DNA of 64,000 nucleotides from Pelagibacteraceae bacterium AG-349-O05 (GTDB lineage Bacteria > Pseudomonadota > Alphaproteobacteria > Pelagibacterales > Pelagibacteraceae). Positions 34,939-44,884 of the stretch are shown piece after piece. The position numbers were made by a program, and so were the translations under genes. The notes under the pieces are model-generated. The model worked only from the letters and a program-made list of their open reading frames with translations, was not told where the DNA came from and made no database searches. How positions within the stretch are numbered: position 1 is the stretch's first letter; each line of letters opens with the position of its first letter. The stretch is taken from positions 58,268 to 122,267 of the forward strand of contig QCDE01000002.1 of assembly GCA_003281005.1 (NCBI GenBank), read 5' to 3'.

Positions 34939-37419
34939 ATGAATAAAAATAAAATTACAGCTGTTCTGGGTCCTACCAATACAGGCAAAACCCATCTTGC
35001 TATTGAAACAATGCTTTCTTTTGAAAGTGGTATGATTGGATTTCCACTTAGATTACTTGCAAGAGAAGTATACGACAAAGTAATAAAGAAAATAAGTTTA
35101 GATAAAGTTGCACTTATAACTGGAGAAGAAAAAATAATTCCATCAAACGCTAAATATTTTTTATGCACAGTGGAGTCTATGCCAATTGACAAACATCTAG
35201 AGTTTGTTGGCGTGGACGAGATTCAAATGTGCTCTGATCATGAAAGAGGTCATATTTTTACCGATAGACTTTTAAACATGAGAGGAGAAAAACTTACAAT
35301 GTTAATGGGTTCAAATACCATTAGAAATATTATCTCAAAATTAGATGAAGATATTGAATTTATAAATAGAGAAAGACTATCTAAACTTTCCTACGCTGGT
35401 CATAAAAAAATATCAAGAATTGACAGAAAGACAGCTATCATTGCATTTTCAGCAGAAGAGGTTTATGCCATTGCTGAGTTAATAAGAAGACAAAAGGGTG
35501 GTGCTGCTATTGTAATGGGATCACTAAGTCCAAAAACAAGAAATGCTCAAGTTGAATTATATCAATCTGGTGATGTCGATTTTTTAGTTGCAACAGATGC
35601 AATTGGGATGGGAATAAATATGGATTTAGATTTTATTTATTTTTCAAATATTAAGAAATTTGACGGAAAAAAATTAAGAAGATTGAATCTATCTGAAATA
35701 GGTCAAATAGCAGGTAGAGCTGGTCGATACCTTAACGATGGAAGTTTCGGTATTACTGGTGATTGTAAAGAAATATCTCCAGAAGAGGTGGAATTATTAG
35801 AAAATCATAAATTTGAGGAAATTAAAACTTTATTTTGGAGAAATTCAAATCTTAATTTCAATAACCCGAGTAGTTTAATTAAAAGTTTAGAAGAAAAACC
35901 ACAAGAGGAATGGTTAAGAAAAATTCATGAATGTGAGGATGAAAAAGCATTAAAATATTTTCTAAAAGATCAAAGAATTTTAAATGAAGGATTTGATAAG
36001 AAAACTTTAATGCTTTTATGGGAATGTTGCCAAATACCTGATTTTGTTAAAAAAACTTATGGCAATCATTTTGAGGTTATTGGAAATGTATTTAAATTTT
36101 TAACTAACAAAAAAGGATTAATTTCTGAAGATTATATGAGATTACAGGTCATGAAACTTGATAAATTAGAGGGAAATGTCGATTCTTTATCAAATAGAAT
36201 TGCAAATGTCAGAACTTGGTCATATGTTTCAAATAAAAATAATTGGGTAGAAAATCAAAGTTATTGGATAGAAAAAACTAAACACTTAGAAGATAGACTT
36301 TCAGACAGATTGCATGAGGAACTTACTAAAACTTTTATTGATAAAAGAGCCAGTGTACTCGCTAGAGGTTTGAAACAAGATATGGAATTTAAAACTGAAA
36401 TTTTACAAAACAACGATGTTAAAATTGACGATCAATTTATTGGAAAGATAAAAGGACTAAAATTAGAATTAGATTTTAAAAAAGGTGCTTTAGAAACTGA
36501 TATTAAATCTTTAAAAAAAGCTGCTAGGCAAACTATAAGTCCAGAATTAGAAAAACGAGTTCAAACAATAATTGATACTGGATTAATAAATTTGAAAGAA
36601 GATTTTAAAATTTACTGGAATGATTTCCCAATTGCCAATTTAATGACAGGTAATGACTATTTAAATCCTAATTTTAATTTAATCGTTGATGATATTATTG
36701 AACAAAACACTAAACAAAAATTAAACGATTATATTAACAAATGGATAAATGCAAAAATAAATAACGTTCTTAAAAGCTTAATTGACTTAAAAAATATAAA
36801 AGAAAATAATTCATCAATTAAAGCACTAGCTTACCAACTCTATGAAAATAATGGAGTATTAAAAAGAGAACAAGTTTCTGAATACTTAAAAAAACTAGAA
36901 CAAAATGAAAGAAAAATTCTTAGAGACTTGGGAGTAAAATTTGGAAGATACCATGTTTTTCTTTATCAATTAATTAAGCCAGAAGCAGTGTCTTTACGAA
37001 CCCTATTATGGAAAAATTTTCATCAAAAATTTCATAACTTAAAACCACCTACATTTGGCTTAAATTTTTTAGATGATAAAGAAATAAAAAATAAAAACTT
37101 TATGCTTTTGTGTGGATTTGAAAGATTTGATAATTTTTTTGTAAGAATTGATATTTTAGAAAGATTATTTGTATTGATAATAAATTCTAGTTCAAAAGAA
37201 AATTCTGAAATAAAATTAGTTCCTGAAATGTTAAATCTTTTAGGATGTAGTAAAGATAATTTTAAAAAACTACTTCAAAAAATGAACTATAAAATATTTG
37301 AGAAAGAAAATGAAATATTTTTTAAATATAGTCCTGCAAAGAAATTTAAAAAAATTTCTACAAAAAAAATCTCAAAAGAAAATCCTTTTAAAATATTAAA
37401 GAATTTAAATTTAAGTTAA
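34939..37419 (+). CDS. Suv3-like DExH RNA/DNA helicase
   Basis: GPTNTGKTHLAIETML, VDEIQMCSD, QIAGRAGR; C-terminal region. Confidence 0.88.
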   Translation: MNKNKITAVLGPTNTGKTHLAIETMLSFESGMIGFPLRLLAREVYDKVIKKISLDKVALITGEEKIIPSNAKYFLCTVESMPIDKHLEFVGVDEIQMCSDHERGHIFTDRLLNMRGEKLTMLMGSNTIRNIISKLDEDIEFINRERLSKLSYAGHKKISRIDRKTAIIAFSAEEVYAIAELIRRQKGGAAIVMGSLSPKTRNAQVELYQSGDVDFLVATDAIGMGINMDLDFIYFSNIKKFDGKKLRRLNLSEIGQIAGRAGRYLNDGSFGITGDCKEISPEEVELLENHKFEEIKTLFWRNSNLNFNNPSSLIKSLEEKPQEEWLRKIHECEDEKALKYFLKDQRILNEGFDKKTLMLLWECCQIPDFVKKTYGNHFEVIGNVFKFLTNKKGLISEDYMRLQVMKLDKLEGNVDSLSNRIANVRTWSYVSNKNNWVENQSYWIEKTKHLEDRLSDRLHEELTKTFIDKRASVLARGLKQDMEFKTEILQNNDVKIDDQFIGKIKGLKLELDFKKGALETDIKSLKKAARQTISPELEKRVQTIIDTGLINLKEDFKIYWNDFPIANLMTGNDYLNPNFNLIVDDIIEQNTKQKLNDYINKWINAKINNVLKSLIDLKNIKENNSSIKALAYQLYENNGVLKREQVSEYLKKLEQNERKILRDLGVKFGRYHVFLYQLIKPEAVSLRTLLWKNFHQKFHNLKPPTFGLNFLDDKEIKNKNFMLLCGFERFDNFFVRIDILERLFVLIINSSSKENSEIKLVPEMLNLLGCSKDNFKKLLQKMNYKIFEKENEIFFKYSPAKKFKKISTKKISKENPFKILKNLNLS

Positions 37420-37420
37420 A

Positions 37421-37831
37421 ATGTTTTTTAAAAAGGAAGAAATAAAAAATAACAATTTTATTACAAAAATTTGTGCTTTATTGATTCATGCTGCTAAAAT
37501 AGATGAAAATTACACAAATAAAGAAGAAGAAATTATAAAAAAAACTCTTACTGAGCTTGGTGTAGAAAATGAAAATATTTCAAAAACAATTGAAGAAGCA
37601 AAAATAATTGAGGAAAGCTCGAATCAAATTTTAGATTTTACTAGGGAAGTAAAAAATTTACCCGAGCAAGATAAAATTAAAATCATAGAGGCTTTGTGGT
37701 CTATAATTTATTCAAATGAAGACGCTGATATATATGAAACTAATTTAATGAGACGACTTGCGGGACTACTTTATATTGACAATAAAACAATGGGCGATAT
37801 TAAAGAAAAAATTAAAAAGAATTCAGAATGA
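37421..37831 (+). CDS. TerB-like domain protein
   Basis: [24 protein letters not shown]..., [20 protein letters not shown]. Confidence 0.8.
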   Translation: MFFKKEEIKNNNFITKICALLIHAAKIDENYTNKEEEIIKKTLTELGVENENISKTIEEAKIIEESSNQILDFTREVKNLPEQDKIKIIEALWSIIYSNEDADIYETNLMRRLAGLLYIDNKTMGDIKEKIKKNSE

Positions 37832-38154
37832 CATATATTGTTAACGATAATTGTATTAAGTGCAAACTAACGGACTGCGTTGATGTCTGTCCGGTTGATT
37901 GCTTTTACGAAGGTAAAAATATGCTTGTAATTAAACCCGATGAGTGTATAGATTGTGGCGTTTGCGAGCCAGAATGTCCTGTCGATGCCATAAAAGCAGA
38001 CACTGAACCTGGAAGTGAAAAATGGTTAGAGATCAATAAGAAATATTCTGAAATCTGGCCAAATATAAGTGAAAAAAAAGATCCACCAGCGGATCACGAA
38101 AAATTTAAAAATGAGCAAAATAAGTACGAAAAATATTTTAAAGAAAATCTTTAA
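37828..38154 (+). CDS. fdxA: 7Fe/2[4Fe-4S]-type ferredoxin
   Basis: [21 protein letters not shown]...[16 protein letters not shown]. Confidence 0.93.
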   Translation: MTYIVNDNCIKCKLTDCVDVCPVDCFYEGKNMLVIKPDECIDCGVCEPECPVDAIKADTEPGSEKWLEINKKYSEIWPNISEKKDPPADHEKFKNEQNKYEKYFKENL

Positions 38155-38998
38155 AGGCAAAGCAGATAAAAAAGTGAAAAAAAAAGTTTCTAAAAAGAAG
38201 GTTGTCAAAGCAAAAAAAACTGTAAAAGCTAAAAAAATAATTTCAAAAAAAATCAAAAAAGTTGTTAAAAAAGTTTCACCTAAAACAACTAAATTAAAAA
38301 AAACCGCTAAAGTTTCAGAAACATCAGCTGAGACAAAAGTAGATAATTTAAGAATTTCAAAAACTAACGAAGTTAAGCCTGAAATTAAAAAAGTTAAAAA
38401 ACAAGAAACAGAAAAAAGAGAATACAAAATTAAAGATCATGTTGTTTATCCAAAACATGGAGTGGGGCAAATTACTGAATTTAGAAAAATTAACATTGGC
38501 GGAATTGATGTAGAAACATATGTTATTAAATTTGAAAAAGATAAAGCTAATGGAATGGTCCCTGTAAACAAGCAATCTCACCTAAGACCGTTAGCAACAA
38601 TTAACCAAGTTAACAAGTGTATTTCAATATTAAAAAGCAAACCAAAAATTAAAAGATCAATGTGGAGTCGAAGAGCACAAGAATATGAAGCTAAAATCTC
38701 GTCAGGAAAAATATATGAATTAGCAGAAGTTGTCAGAGATTTAAATAAGGGTGATGACCTTATGGTTGACCAGTCTTATAGTGAAAGACAATTATTTGAA
38801 AAAGCTTATGAAAGAATTTTATCCGAATTTCAGATTGTTTTGAATGTTTCTTTAGAGGATACTCAGAAAAAATTAGATAAAGCACTTAAAAGAAATTTGG
38901 GTAAACAGCCCCAACAAGCGACAACTGCAAAAGCTCCAACTAGTGAACTACCTGTGGACGAGCCAATTTCTGATAACGACGAACCGATTGACGAGTAA
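38111..38998 (+). CDS. CarD/CdnL-family transcription regulator with a long Lys-rich N-terminal extension
   Basis: Car[25 protein letters not shown]... and helical C-terminal domain; ~100-aa KK-rich N-terminus; start chosen at MSKISTKN. Confidence 0.85.
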   Translation: MSKISTKNILKKIFKGKADKKVKKKVSKKKVVKAKKTVKAKKIISKKIKKVVKKVSPKTTKLKKTAKVSETSAETKVDNLRISKTNEVKPEIKKVKKQETEKREYKIKDHVVYPKHGVGQITEFRKINIGGIDVETYVIKFEKDKANGMVPVNKQSHLRPLATINQVNKCISILKSKPKIKRSMWSRRAQEYEAKISSGKIYELAEVVRDLNKGDDLMVDQSYSERQLFEKAYERILSEFQIVLNVSLEDTQKKLDKALKRNLGKQPQQATTAKAPTSELPVDEPISDNDEPIDE

Positions 38999-39042
38999 AA
39001 AAAAACGCCTCTCACACAAACTGTAATGAGAAGCGTTTTTTG
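38996..39042. terminator. Likely intrinsic (bidirectional) terminator between the carD-like gene and the convergent micro-ORF
   Basis: aaaaaaaacgcctctcacacaaactgtaatgagaagcgttttttgt: acgc/ctctca stem with tgaga/gcgt, flanked by A-tract and T-tract. Confidence 0.8.
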
Positions 39043-39059
39043 TAAAGAATACTAAGTTA

Positions 39060-39152
39060 CTATTTTCTTCTTCTTTTTTTTGCTTTTTTCTTAGCTTTTT
39101 TCTTAGCTTTTTTCTTAGTTTTCTTTGCCGCTTTTCTTCTTTTCTTAGGCAT
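39060..39152 (-). CDS. 30-aa highly basic microprotein MPKKRRKAAKKTKKKAKKKAKKKAKKRRRK
   Basis: Continuous frame with ATG, stop and strong SD-like agggag just upstream; below the ORF-track cutoff. Confidence 0.65.
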   Translation of the reverse strand: MPKKRRKAAKKTKKKAKKKAKKKAKKRRRK

Positions 39153-39351
39153 CTTTAGCTCCCTTTTTTAGTTAAACGAATCAAATTGATTCGCTGTTAA
39201 CATATTTTTATTTTTTTCTATAAGTTATGTCAATTCTTTAATTAAAAGTTAAATTTAATAAAAATTATTTTTAACTTTTTATTTTTATAAATTTTTTATT
39301 ATTAATTTAGTTAATGTTTATGCGGTTAATAAACAATTTTAATTCAATAGT

Positions 39352-41082
39352 TTAATAAAGATTTTCTAGCTGATTTTTATATTTTTCAGTAACTTTTTTT
39401 CTTTTTACTTTCATTGTTGGTGTCATTAAACCATTTTCAATAGAAAAATTTTCATCTATTAATTGAATTCTTTTTACCTTTTCTAGTAAAGTTAATTTTT
39501 TATTTATTTTTTCAATTACTATATCTATTTTTTCTTTTTCATTTAAAAAATCTTTATTAGGAACAATTAAAGCAACTAAGTAATTTTTTTTATCACCATA
39601 AACCATACATTGATCTATCTCGGGCTCATTTGTGATCATATTTTCGATTTTAGCTGGTGAAATATTATCTCCACCAGCACTCACAATGATATCTTTTTTT
39701 CTATCAGTAATTTTTAAATAACCGTCATTTGGATCTATCTCTCCAATATCACCTGTGTGGAGCCATCCATTTACAATTACTTTTTCAGTTTCTTCTTTTT
39801 TGTTCCAATATCCTAGCATTACATTTTCGCCTTTAACTAAAATTTCTCCATCTTCAGCAATTTTAACTTCATTTCCTTTAAATGGAGGTCCTACAGTATC
39901 TACTTTTATTTTGTGTATTGGATTGCAACTTACTACTGGTGATGTCTCAGTTAACCCATAACCTTGAAGAGTTGGTAGCCCTATAGCATTTAAAAATTCA
40001 CCTATTTCTTTATCTAAAGCACCACCACCTGAAACGAAAGCTTTTAAATTTCCACCAAACTGTTTTTTTATTTTCTTTCTAACTAATTTATCAACTATAA
40101 AATTGATTGATTTTTCAAAAAAAGTCATTTTTTGATTTAATAGTTTTTTTCTTCCCAGACGAAGAGTTGCTTCAATTAATTTTGCTTTAAAACCCGTTTG
40201 TTTTTTTAAATTCATGTTTATTTTGTTGTAAAGGTTTTGGTAAAATCTAGGGACAGCTGCCATAATTGTAGGCTTTGCCTCAGATATATTTTCTAGAAGT
40301 TTTTCAATTTTTTCAGCATAGAATACTCTAGCTCCTACTGCTATCTGTACAAATTGAAGACAGTGCTCATAAGAATGAGAAAGCGGAAGCCAAGTTAAAA
40401 ATACTGGTCTTGAGTTGAATAATGGTTTTGTAATTTCACACGATCCAACAACATTATTTAAAATTCCACCATGACTTAGAATTACTCCTTTGGGATTACC
40501 TCCAGTCCCAGAAGTATAAATAATGCATGCAGGAGAATTTCTTTTTAATTTATTATTTTCAATTTTATCTTCTACTAATAAATTATTCTTTAAAATTGAA
40601 TTATAATCTAAATATCTTTCTTTGTTATTTAAATTTAAATTACTTATTACCTTATCTATTTGATCTAAAGTAATTACTTTATTAATAAAGACTTTTTCAT
40701 TAATTATATTATTTAATTTTTTTAGCATTTCATTATTAGAGACAATAACTAAGCTAGGTTCACAATCTTCTATCAAATACTTATAATCATCTTCTATATA
40801 AGTTGTATATGCTGGAACTGTAATTCCGCCAGCTACCATAATAGCTAAATCAGAAACAAACCACTCAGGTCTATTCTCTGAAACTAAAAGACATCTATCG
40901 CCTTCTTTAATATTTTCTTTAATAACTTTTGATAATTTTAAAATATTCTTTTCAGTTTGTTCCCATGTGTATGTTTTTTTATTGTTTGGGTTTAACCATT
41001 CTAAAAAAATATCTTTTTTATTTTGTTTATTTGCTTGACTCACAAATAATTCGATCAAATTATTTAAATTATTTAAATTCAT
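39352..41082 (-). CDS. Long-chain acyl-CoA synthetase (AMP-dependent synthetase/ligase)
   Basis: IIYTSGTGGNPKGVILSH, GYGLTETSPVVSCNP, GWLHTGDIGEID. Confidence 0.92.
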   Translation of the reverse strand: MNLNNLNNLIELFVSQANKQNKKDIFLEWLNPNNKKTYTWEQTEKNILKLSKVIKENIKEGDRCLLVSENRPEWFVSDLAIMVAGGITVPAYTTYIEDDYKYLIEDCEPSLVIVSNNEMLKKLNNIINEKVFINKVITLDQIDKVISNLNLNNKERYLDYNSILKNNLLVEDKIENNKLKRNSPACIIYTSGTGGNPKGVILSHGGILNNVVGSCEITKPLFNSRPVFLTWLPLSHSYEHCLQFVQIAVGARVFYAEKIEKLLENISEAKPTIMAAVPRFYQNLYNKINMNLKKQTGFKAKLIEATLRLGRKKLLNQKMTFFEKSINFIVDKLVRKKIKKQFGGNLKAFVSGGGALDKEIGEFLNAIGLPTLQGYGLTETSPVVSCNPIHKIKVDTVGPPFKGNEVKIAEDGEILVKGENVMLGYWNKKEETEKVIVNGWLHTGDIGEIDPNDGYLKITDRKKDIIVSAGGDNISPAKIENMITNEPEIDQCMVYGDKKNYLVALIVPNKDFLNEKEKIDIVIEKINKKLTLLEKVKRIQLIDENFSIENGLMTPTMKVKRKKVTEKYKNQLENLY

Positions 41083-41089
41083 AGTTACT

Positions 41090-41174
41090 TGGTGGGCGAA
41101 GAGAGAATCGAACTCTCACTTCTTGCGAAACACGATTTTGAGTCGTGCGCGTCTACCAGTTCCGCCATTCGCCC
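41090..41174 (-). tRNA. tRNA-Leu (anticodon CAA), CCA encoded
   Basis: Minus strand GGGCGAATGGCGGAACTGGTAGACGCG...CACGACTCAAAATCGTG...GTTCGATTCTC...CGCCCACCA. Confidence 0.93.
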
Positions 41175-41236
41175 TAGTTATTCAATTAAATTATATTTAA
41201 ATAGTATAAGAACTAAATTTATATTAAAACCAAAAA

Positions 41237-41842
41237 ATGTTTCAAACACTTTACAAAAAATGTTTAAAATTAGCTGCACATAAAAGCTCAAATTTTTATT
41301 TAGGGATTGTATCTTTTATAGAAAGTTCTTTTTTTCCTATACCTCCGGATGCAATGATAATCCCAATGGTTATTGCTAAAAAAAAGGAATATTTAAAAAT
41401 ATTTTTAATATCATCAATATTTTCAGTTCTTGGAGGAATCTTTGGATATTTGATAGGTTATTTATTTTTTGATTTAGCAATGTATGTAATCGAATTTTAT
41501 AGTTATCAAGATAAAGTTGAAAATTTAAAATTAAGCATGTCTCAAGGGAGTGGATTCCTTGCATGGCTGAGTATTCTTTTTTTAGCTGGTTTTACTCCAT
41601 TACCTTATAAAGCCTTTACAATTTCAAGTGGTTTAATTGGTTTTAATCTTCCTGTTTTTATAATTGTTAGCTTAATTTCAAGAAGTCTGAGATTTTTTAT
41701 AGTTGCCTATTTATCTTATAAATTTGGAGAATTATTTACAGAGTACATGGAAAAACATGGATCAAAATGGTTCACCATAATTGGAATTATTATAGTTATA
41801 ATATTTATTATTATTTATTTATTTTTAAAATTTAATGTTTGA
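41237..41842 (+). CDS. DedA/SNARE-associated-type membrane protein
   Basis: ESSFFPIPPDAMIIPM, GFTPLPYKAFTISSGLIGFNLPVF. Confidence 0.87.
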   Translation: MFQTLYKKCLKLAAHKSSNFYLGIVSFIESSFFPIPPDAMIIPMVIAKKKEYLKIFLISSIFSVLGGIFGYLIGYLFFDLAMYVIEFYSYQDKVENLKLSMSQGSGFLAWLSILFLAGFTPLPYKAFTISSGLIGFNLPVFIIVSLISRSLRFFIVAYLSYKFGELFTEYMEKHGSKWFTIIGIIIVIIFIIIYLFLKFNV

Positions 41843-42320
41843 GATTACCAAAAGAATTACATTACAGTTTATTTTTTTAATTAGCATTATTGCTTTATCC
41901 TCGGCATTTTTTATTGAATATGTTTTAGGTCATCAACCTTGTAACTTATGTATACTGGAGAGAATTCCATACCTTTTAGCATTAATAATTATTGTATTAA
42001 ATTATAAATTTATTAATCTTGAAAAATATTTTATTCTTTCTCTTATTTTAATTTTTTTAGTAGCTACTATTTTATCTTTATATCATTTAGGTATTGAGCA
42101 AAGTTTTATTGAGGAATCATTGGTATGTGATTTAAAAAATGGCTCCAATTTACTATCAAAAGAAGACATATTAAGACAGTTACAAGAAAAAAATGTAAGT
42201 TGTAAAGATGTTACATTTAAAATTTTAGGATTATCGCTTACAAGTTACAATATTATAATATCAATATTAATAGTATATTTTACAACAAGAGCTTATTTAA
42301 GTTATGACAACAATAAATAA
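41835..42320 (+). CDS. dsbB: DsbB-family disulfide bond formation protein
   Basis: 4 TM, CNLCILERIPYL (CxxC) and periplasmic Cys pair. Confidence 0.87.
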   Translation: MFEITKRITLQFIFLISIIALSSAFFIEYVLGHQPCNLCILERIPYLLALIIIVLNYKFINLEKYFILSLILIFLVATILSLYHLGIEQSFIEESLVCDLKNGSNLLSKEDILRQLQEKNVSCKDVTFKILGLSLTSYNIIISILIVYFTTRAYLSYDNNK

Positions 42321-42837
42321 AAAGAAAATAGAAGAATTTATTAGAGTTGATCATGCTGGAGAGCGTGGTGCTGTTAAAATTTATGAAGGACAGTTGCTTG
42401 CTCTAAACACATTAGTTAAAGATGAGGCTTTAAAAAAAACAATTGAGGAAATGAAAGTTCATGAAAAAGAACATTCTGATTTTTTTGAAGAAGAAATTAA
42501 AAAAAGAAATATAAAACCGACAAAATTTTTACCCTTATGGGATTTATTAGGTGTGGGATTAGGTTTTGGTTCAACTTTACTTGGTAAGAAAGCAGCTATG
42601 CTTTGCACTGCTTCTGTTGAAGAAGTGATAGATGAACATTATTTAAACCAAATTAAACAACTTGATAATAGTGAACCAAAACTTAAAAAAAAAATAATTA
42701 AATTTAGAGAAGATGAATTAAGTCATAAAGATATTGCCTATGAAAAGGGTGCTACAAAAGATGGTCCATACTCTATATTAGATAAAATTATTAAAACTGG
42801 GTCAAAAATTGCAATAAATATTTCTGAGAAAATTTAA
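42304..42837 (+). CDS. coq7: Demethoxyubiquinone hydroxylase (Coq7/UbiF type)
   Basis: RVDHAGERGAVKIYEGQ, EKEHSDFFEE di-iron ligands. Confidence 0.92.
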   Translation: MTTINKKKIEEFIRVDHAGERGAVKIYEGQLLALNTLVKDEALKKTIEEMKVHEKEHSDFFEEEIKKRNIKPTKFLPLWDLLGVGLGFGSTLLGKKAAMLCTASVEEVIDEHYLNQIKQLDNSEPKLKKKIIKFREDELSHKDIAYEKGATKDGPYSILDKIIKTGSKIAINISEKI

Positions 42838-43403
42838 GACTCTAACTCTACATCCCAATATAAGTAATCCATCCAGCTTTTATGTAAAAAATTCGGTGGA
42901 AAATTTTTACCATTTTTATGTAGATCCTCTGTTGATGGTCGATAAGGGTGCTGATACAACTTCATACCTGAATGTTTTAATAGTTTTCCACCCTTTTTCA
43001 CATTGCATGCAGAACAAGCTGTCACAACGTTATCCCAATTAGTTTCGCCTCCTTTTGATCTAGGTAATAAATGATCAAAAGTTAACTCTTCATTGCTTCC
43101 ACAGTATTGACAGGAAAATTTATCTCTTAAAAACACATTAAATCTGGTAAAACTTGGCTTGCTTTGAGGAACAATATAATCCTTTAATGCGATGACACTT
43201 GGTAATTTCATATTAAATGATGGACTTCTTATAGTTCTATCGTAATTACTAACAATAATAACTCGATCAAGAAAAACTGATTTAACAGTATCCTGCCATG
43301 ACCATAAAGACAAAGGGTAGTAACTCAAAGGTCTATAGTCTGCATTGAGTACTAGCGCAGGGCACTTTTCTAATGAAACATTTTGTTCAATAAAATTATT
43401 CAT
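42834..43403 (-). CDS. HNH endonuclease family protein
   Basis: CQYCGSNEELTFDHLLPRSKGGETNWDNVVTACSACNVKKG. Confidence 0.9.
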   Translation of the reverse strand: MNNFIEQNVSLEKCPALVLNADYRPLSYYPLSLWSWQDTVKSVFLDRVIIVSNYDRTIRSPSFNMKLPSVIALKDYIVPQSKPSFTRFNVFLRDKFSCQYCGSNEELTFDHLLPRSKGGETNWDNVVTACSACNVKKGGKLLKHSGMKLYQHPYRPSTEDLHKNGKNFPPNFLHKSWMDYLYWDVELES

Positions 43404-43434
43404 TAACTAATTTTAACTTAGTTAAACAATTTTA

Positions 43435-44100
43435 TCAATAATAAGACATGTTAAATTTTTTTAAAATAAAATTTAAAGCTGTACTTGATGCTTCAATAGG
43501 AATATGATGATCAGAATTTTTTATTAATAATGTATCAACTTTAACGTTATTTCTAATTAAAAAATCTTTTGCTTCTAGTAAATGTGTTGATGGGACAATT
43601 TGATCAGCTTCACCATGTATAAGTAATGTTTCAGTATTATTTTTGATTCTACTTTTTAAATCTTTTTGATTTATTATTTTTCCAGAAAAACCAACTATAC
43701 ATGAAAATTTTTCTTCAAATGTTAGACCAACATTTAAAGACATCATACATCCCTGACTGAAACCCGATAAACAGATTTGATTATTTGATAACTTGAACTC
43801 TTGTTTTATTTCATTAATAAATTTTTTTAAAACTTCTTCAGCTTTAATTGATTGCTCTAGTATGTAATCAGAATTATCTTTGGTTAGATCAAACCACTGA
43901 TAACCAGTGGGATTTATAGCACATGGTTCGTGACCATTAGGACAAATAAAGACTGTATTAGGCATATGTCTTTTCCAGTTTAAAGATAGCATACTTATAT
44001 CCTTGCCATCACCTCCATAACCATGAAGCAAAATAATTGCATTTTTGATTTCAACACCGTTTTCTGGTTTAATAATAATGGAATCTAGGCAAAATGTCAT
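43435..44100 (-). CDS. Carboxylesterase/phospholipase (alpha/beta hydrolase)
   Basis: ILLHGYGGDGKD, LSGFSQGCMMSL, HGEADQIVP, DHHIP. Confidence 0.88.
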   Translation of the reverse strand: MTFCLDSIIIKPENGVEIKNAIILLHGYGGDGKDISMLSLNWKRHMPNTVFICPNGHEPCAINPTGYQWFDLTKDNSDYILEQSIKAEEVLKKFINEIKQEFKLSNNQICLSGFSQGCMMSLNVGLTFEEKFSCIVGFSGKIINQKDLKSRIKNNTETLLIHGEADQIVPSTHLLEAKDFLIRNNVKVDTLLIKNSDHHIPIEASSTALNFILKKFNMSYY

Positions 44101-44150
44101 AGTAGATAAATTATGTTTTTTATGTCAAAACACAATCTAAAATAAAAAAT

Positions 44151-44354
44151 ATGATTTCAGGAATATTAGTAAAAGTTTTATCAATAGCACTCTTGATTGC
44201 AGTGGGAATAGTATTAATCTTAGGTATAGGCACTCTTTTTAAGGGAGGAGAAACAAGTAAGAAATATTCAAATAAATTAATGCAGCTAAGAGTTATTTTA
44301 CAATTTATTGCTATTATTGCTTTAGTTGGCTTTGCTTACTTTTTTAAAAATTAG
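44151..44354 (+). CDS. HIG1-domain-like small twin-TM membrane protein
   Basis: 67 aa, two TM segments separated by LFKGGETSKKYSNKLMQLRVILQ. Confidence 0.75.
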   Translation: MISGILVKVLSIALLIAVGIVLILGIGTLFKGGETSKKYSNKLMQLRVILQFIAIIALVGFAYFFKN

Positions 44355-44860
44355 TTATATTTTTTTATCCAATTAATAAAATTTTTATCTTCAAAATCAA
44401 TTGAACCCATTACTCTAGCAAATTCTTGGCCTTCCTTATTAATTAGAATTGATGTAGGTATACCTCTTAGAGCAAACATTTTTGCTAATGTTGTCGGTGG
44501 ATCAAAATAAGGTTCTAAGTTTTTAATATTAAGATCTACAAAAAATTTATTAACTTTGTTTGAAGTTTCTTTCCCAATATTAATTGGAAAAATTTTTATT
44601 TTATCAAATTCTGGATTAACTTGGAGTTTATCTAAAGATGGCATTTCTTCTTTGCAAGGTTCACACCAGGTCGCCCAAAAATTCAATATCAATAAGTTGC
44701 CAGTATATTTATTAATATTAATTTTTTGATCATTTTTGTCTAAAAAAATAACATTATCATATATTTTTGGTATTTTATGGATTACAATATTTTTAATACC
44801 AGGTAATTCTTCGGCTACAACATTTGTTATCAAAAAAATAAATATTATTAAAAATCTCAT
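44351..44860 (-). CDS. TlpA/DsbE-like thiol-disulfide oxidoreductase
   Basis: NFWATWCEPCKEEMPSL; signal peptide. Confidence 0.88.
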   Translation of the reverse strand: MRFLIIFIFLITNVVAEELPGIKNIVIHKIPKIYDNVIFLDKNDQKININKYTGNLLILNFWATWCEPCKEEMPSLDKLQVNPEFDKIKIFPINIGKETSNKVNKFFVDLNIKNLEPYFDPPTTLAKMFALRGIPTSILINKEGQEFARVMGSIDFEDKNFINWIKKYN

Positions 44861-44884
44861 GTTAAATAGGTATAATTAAATATC

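Noticed and set aside
38026-38581. Phe-rich antisense ORFs opposite the carD-like gene
   Set aside because: Complement of the AAA/AAG-rich lysine codons; typical artefact of low-complexity coding sequence.
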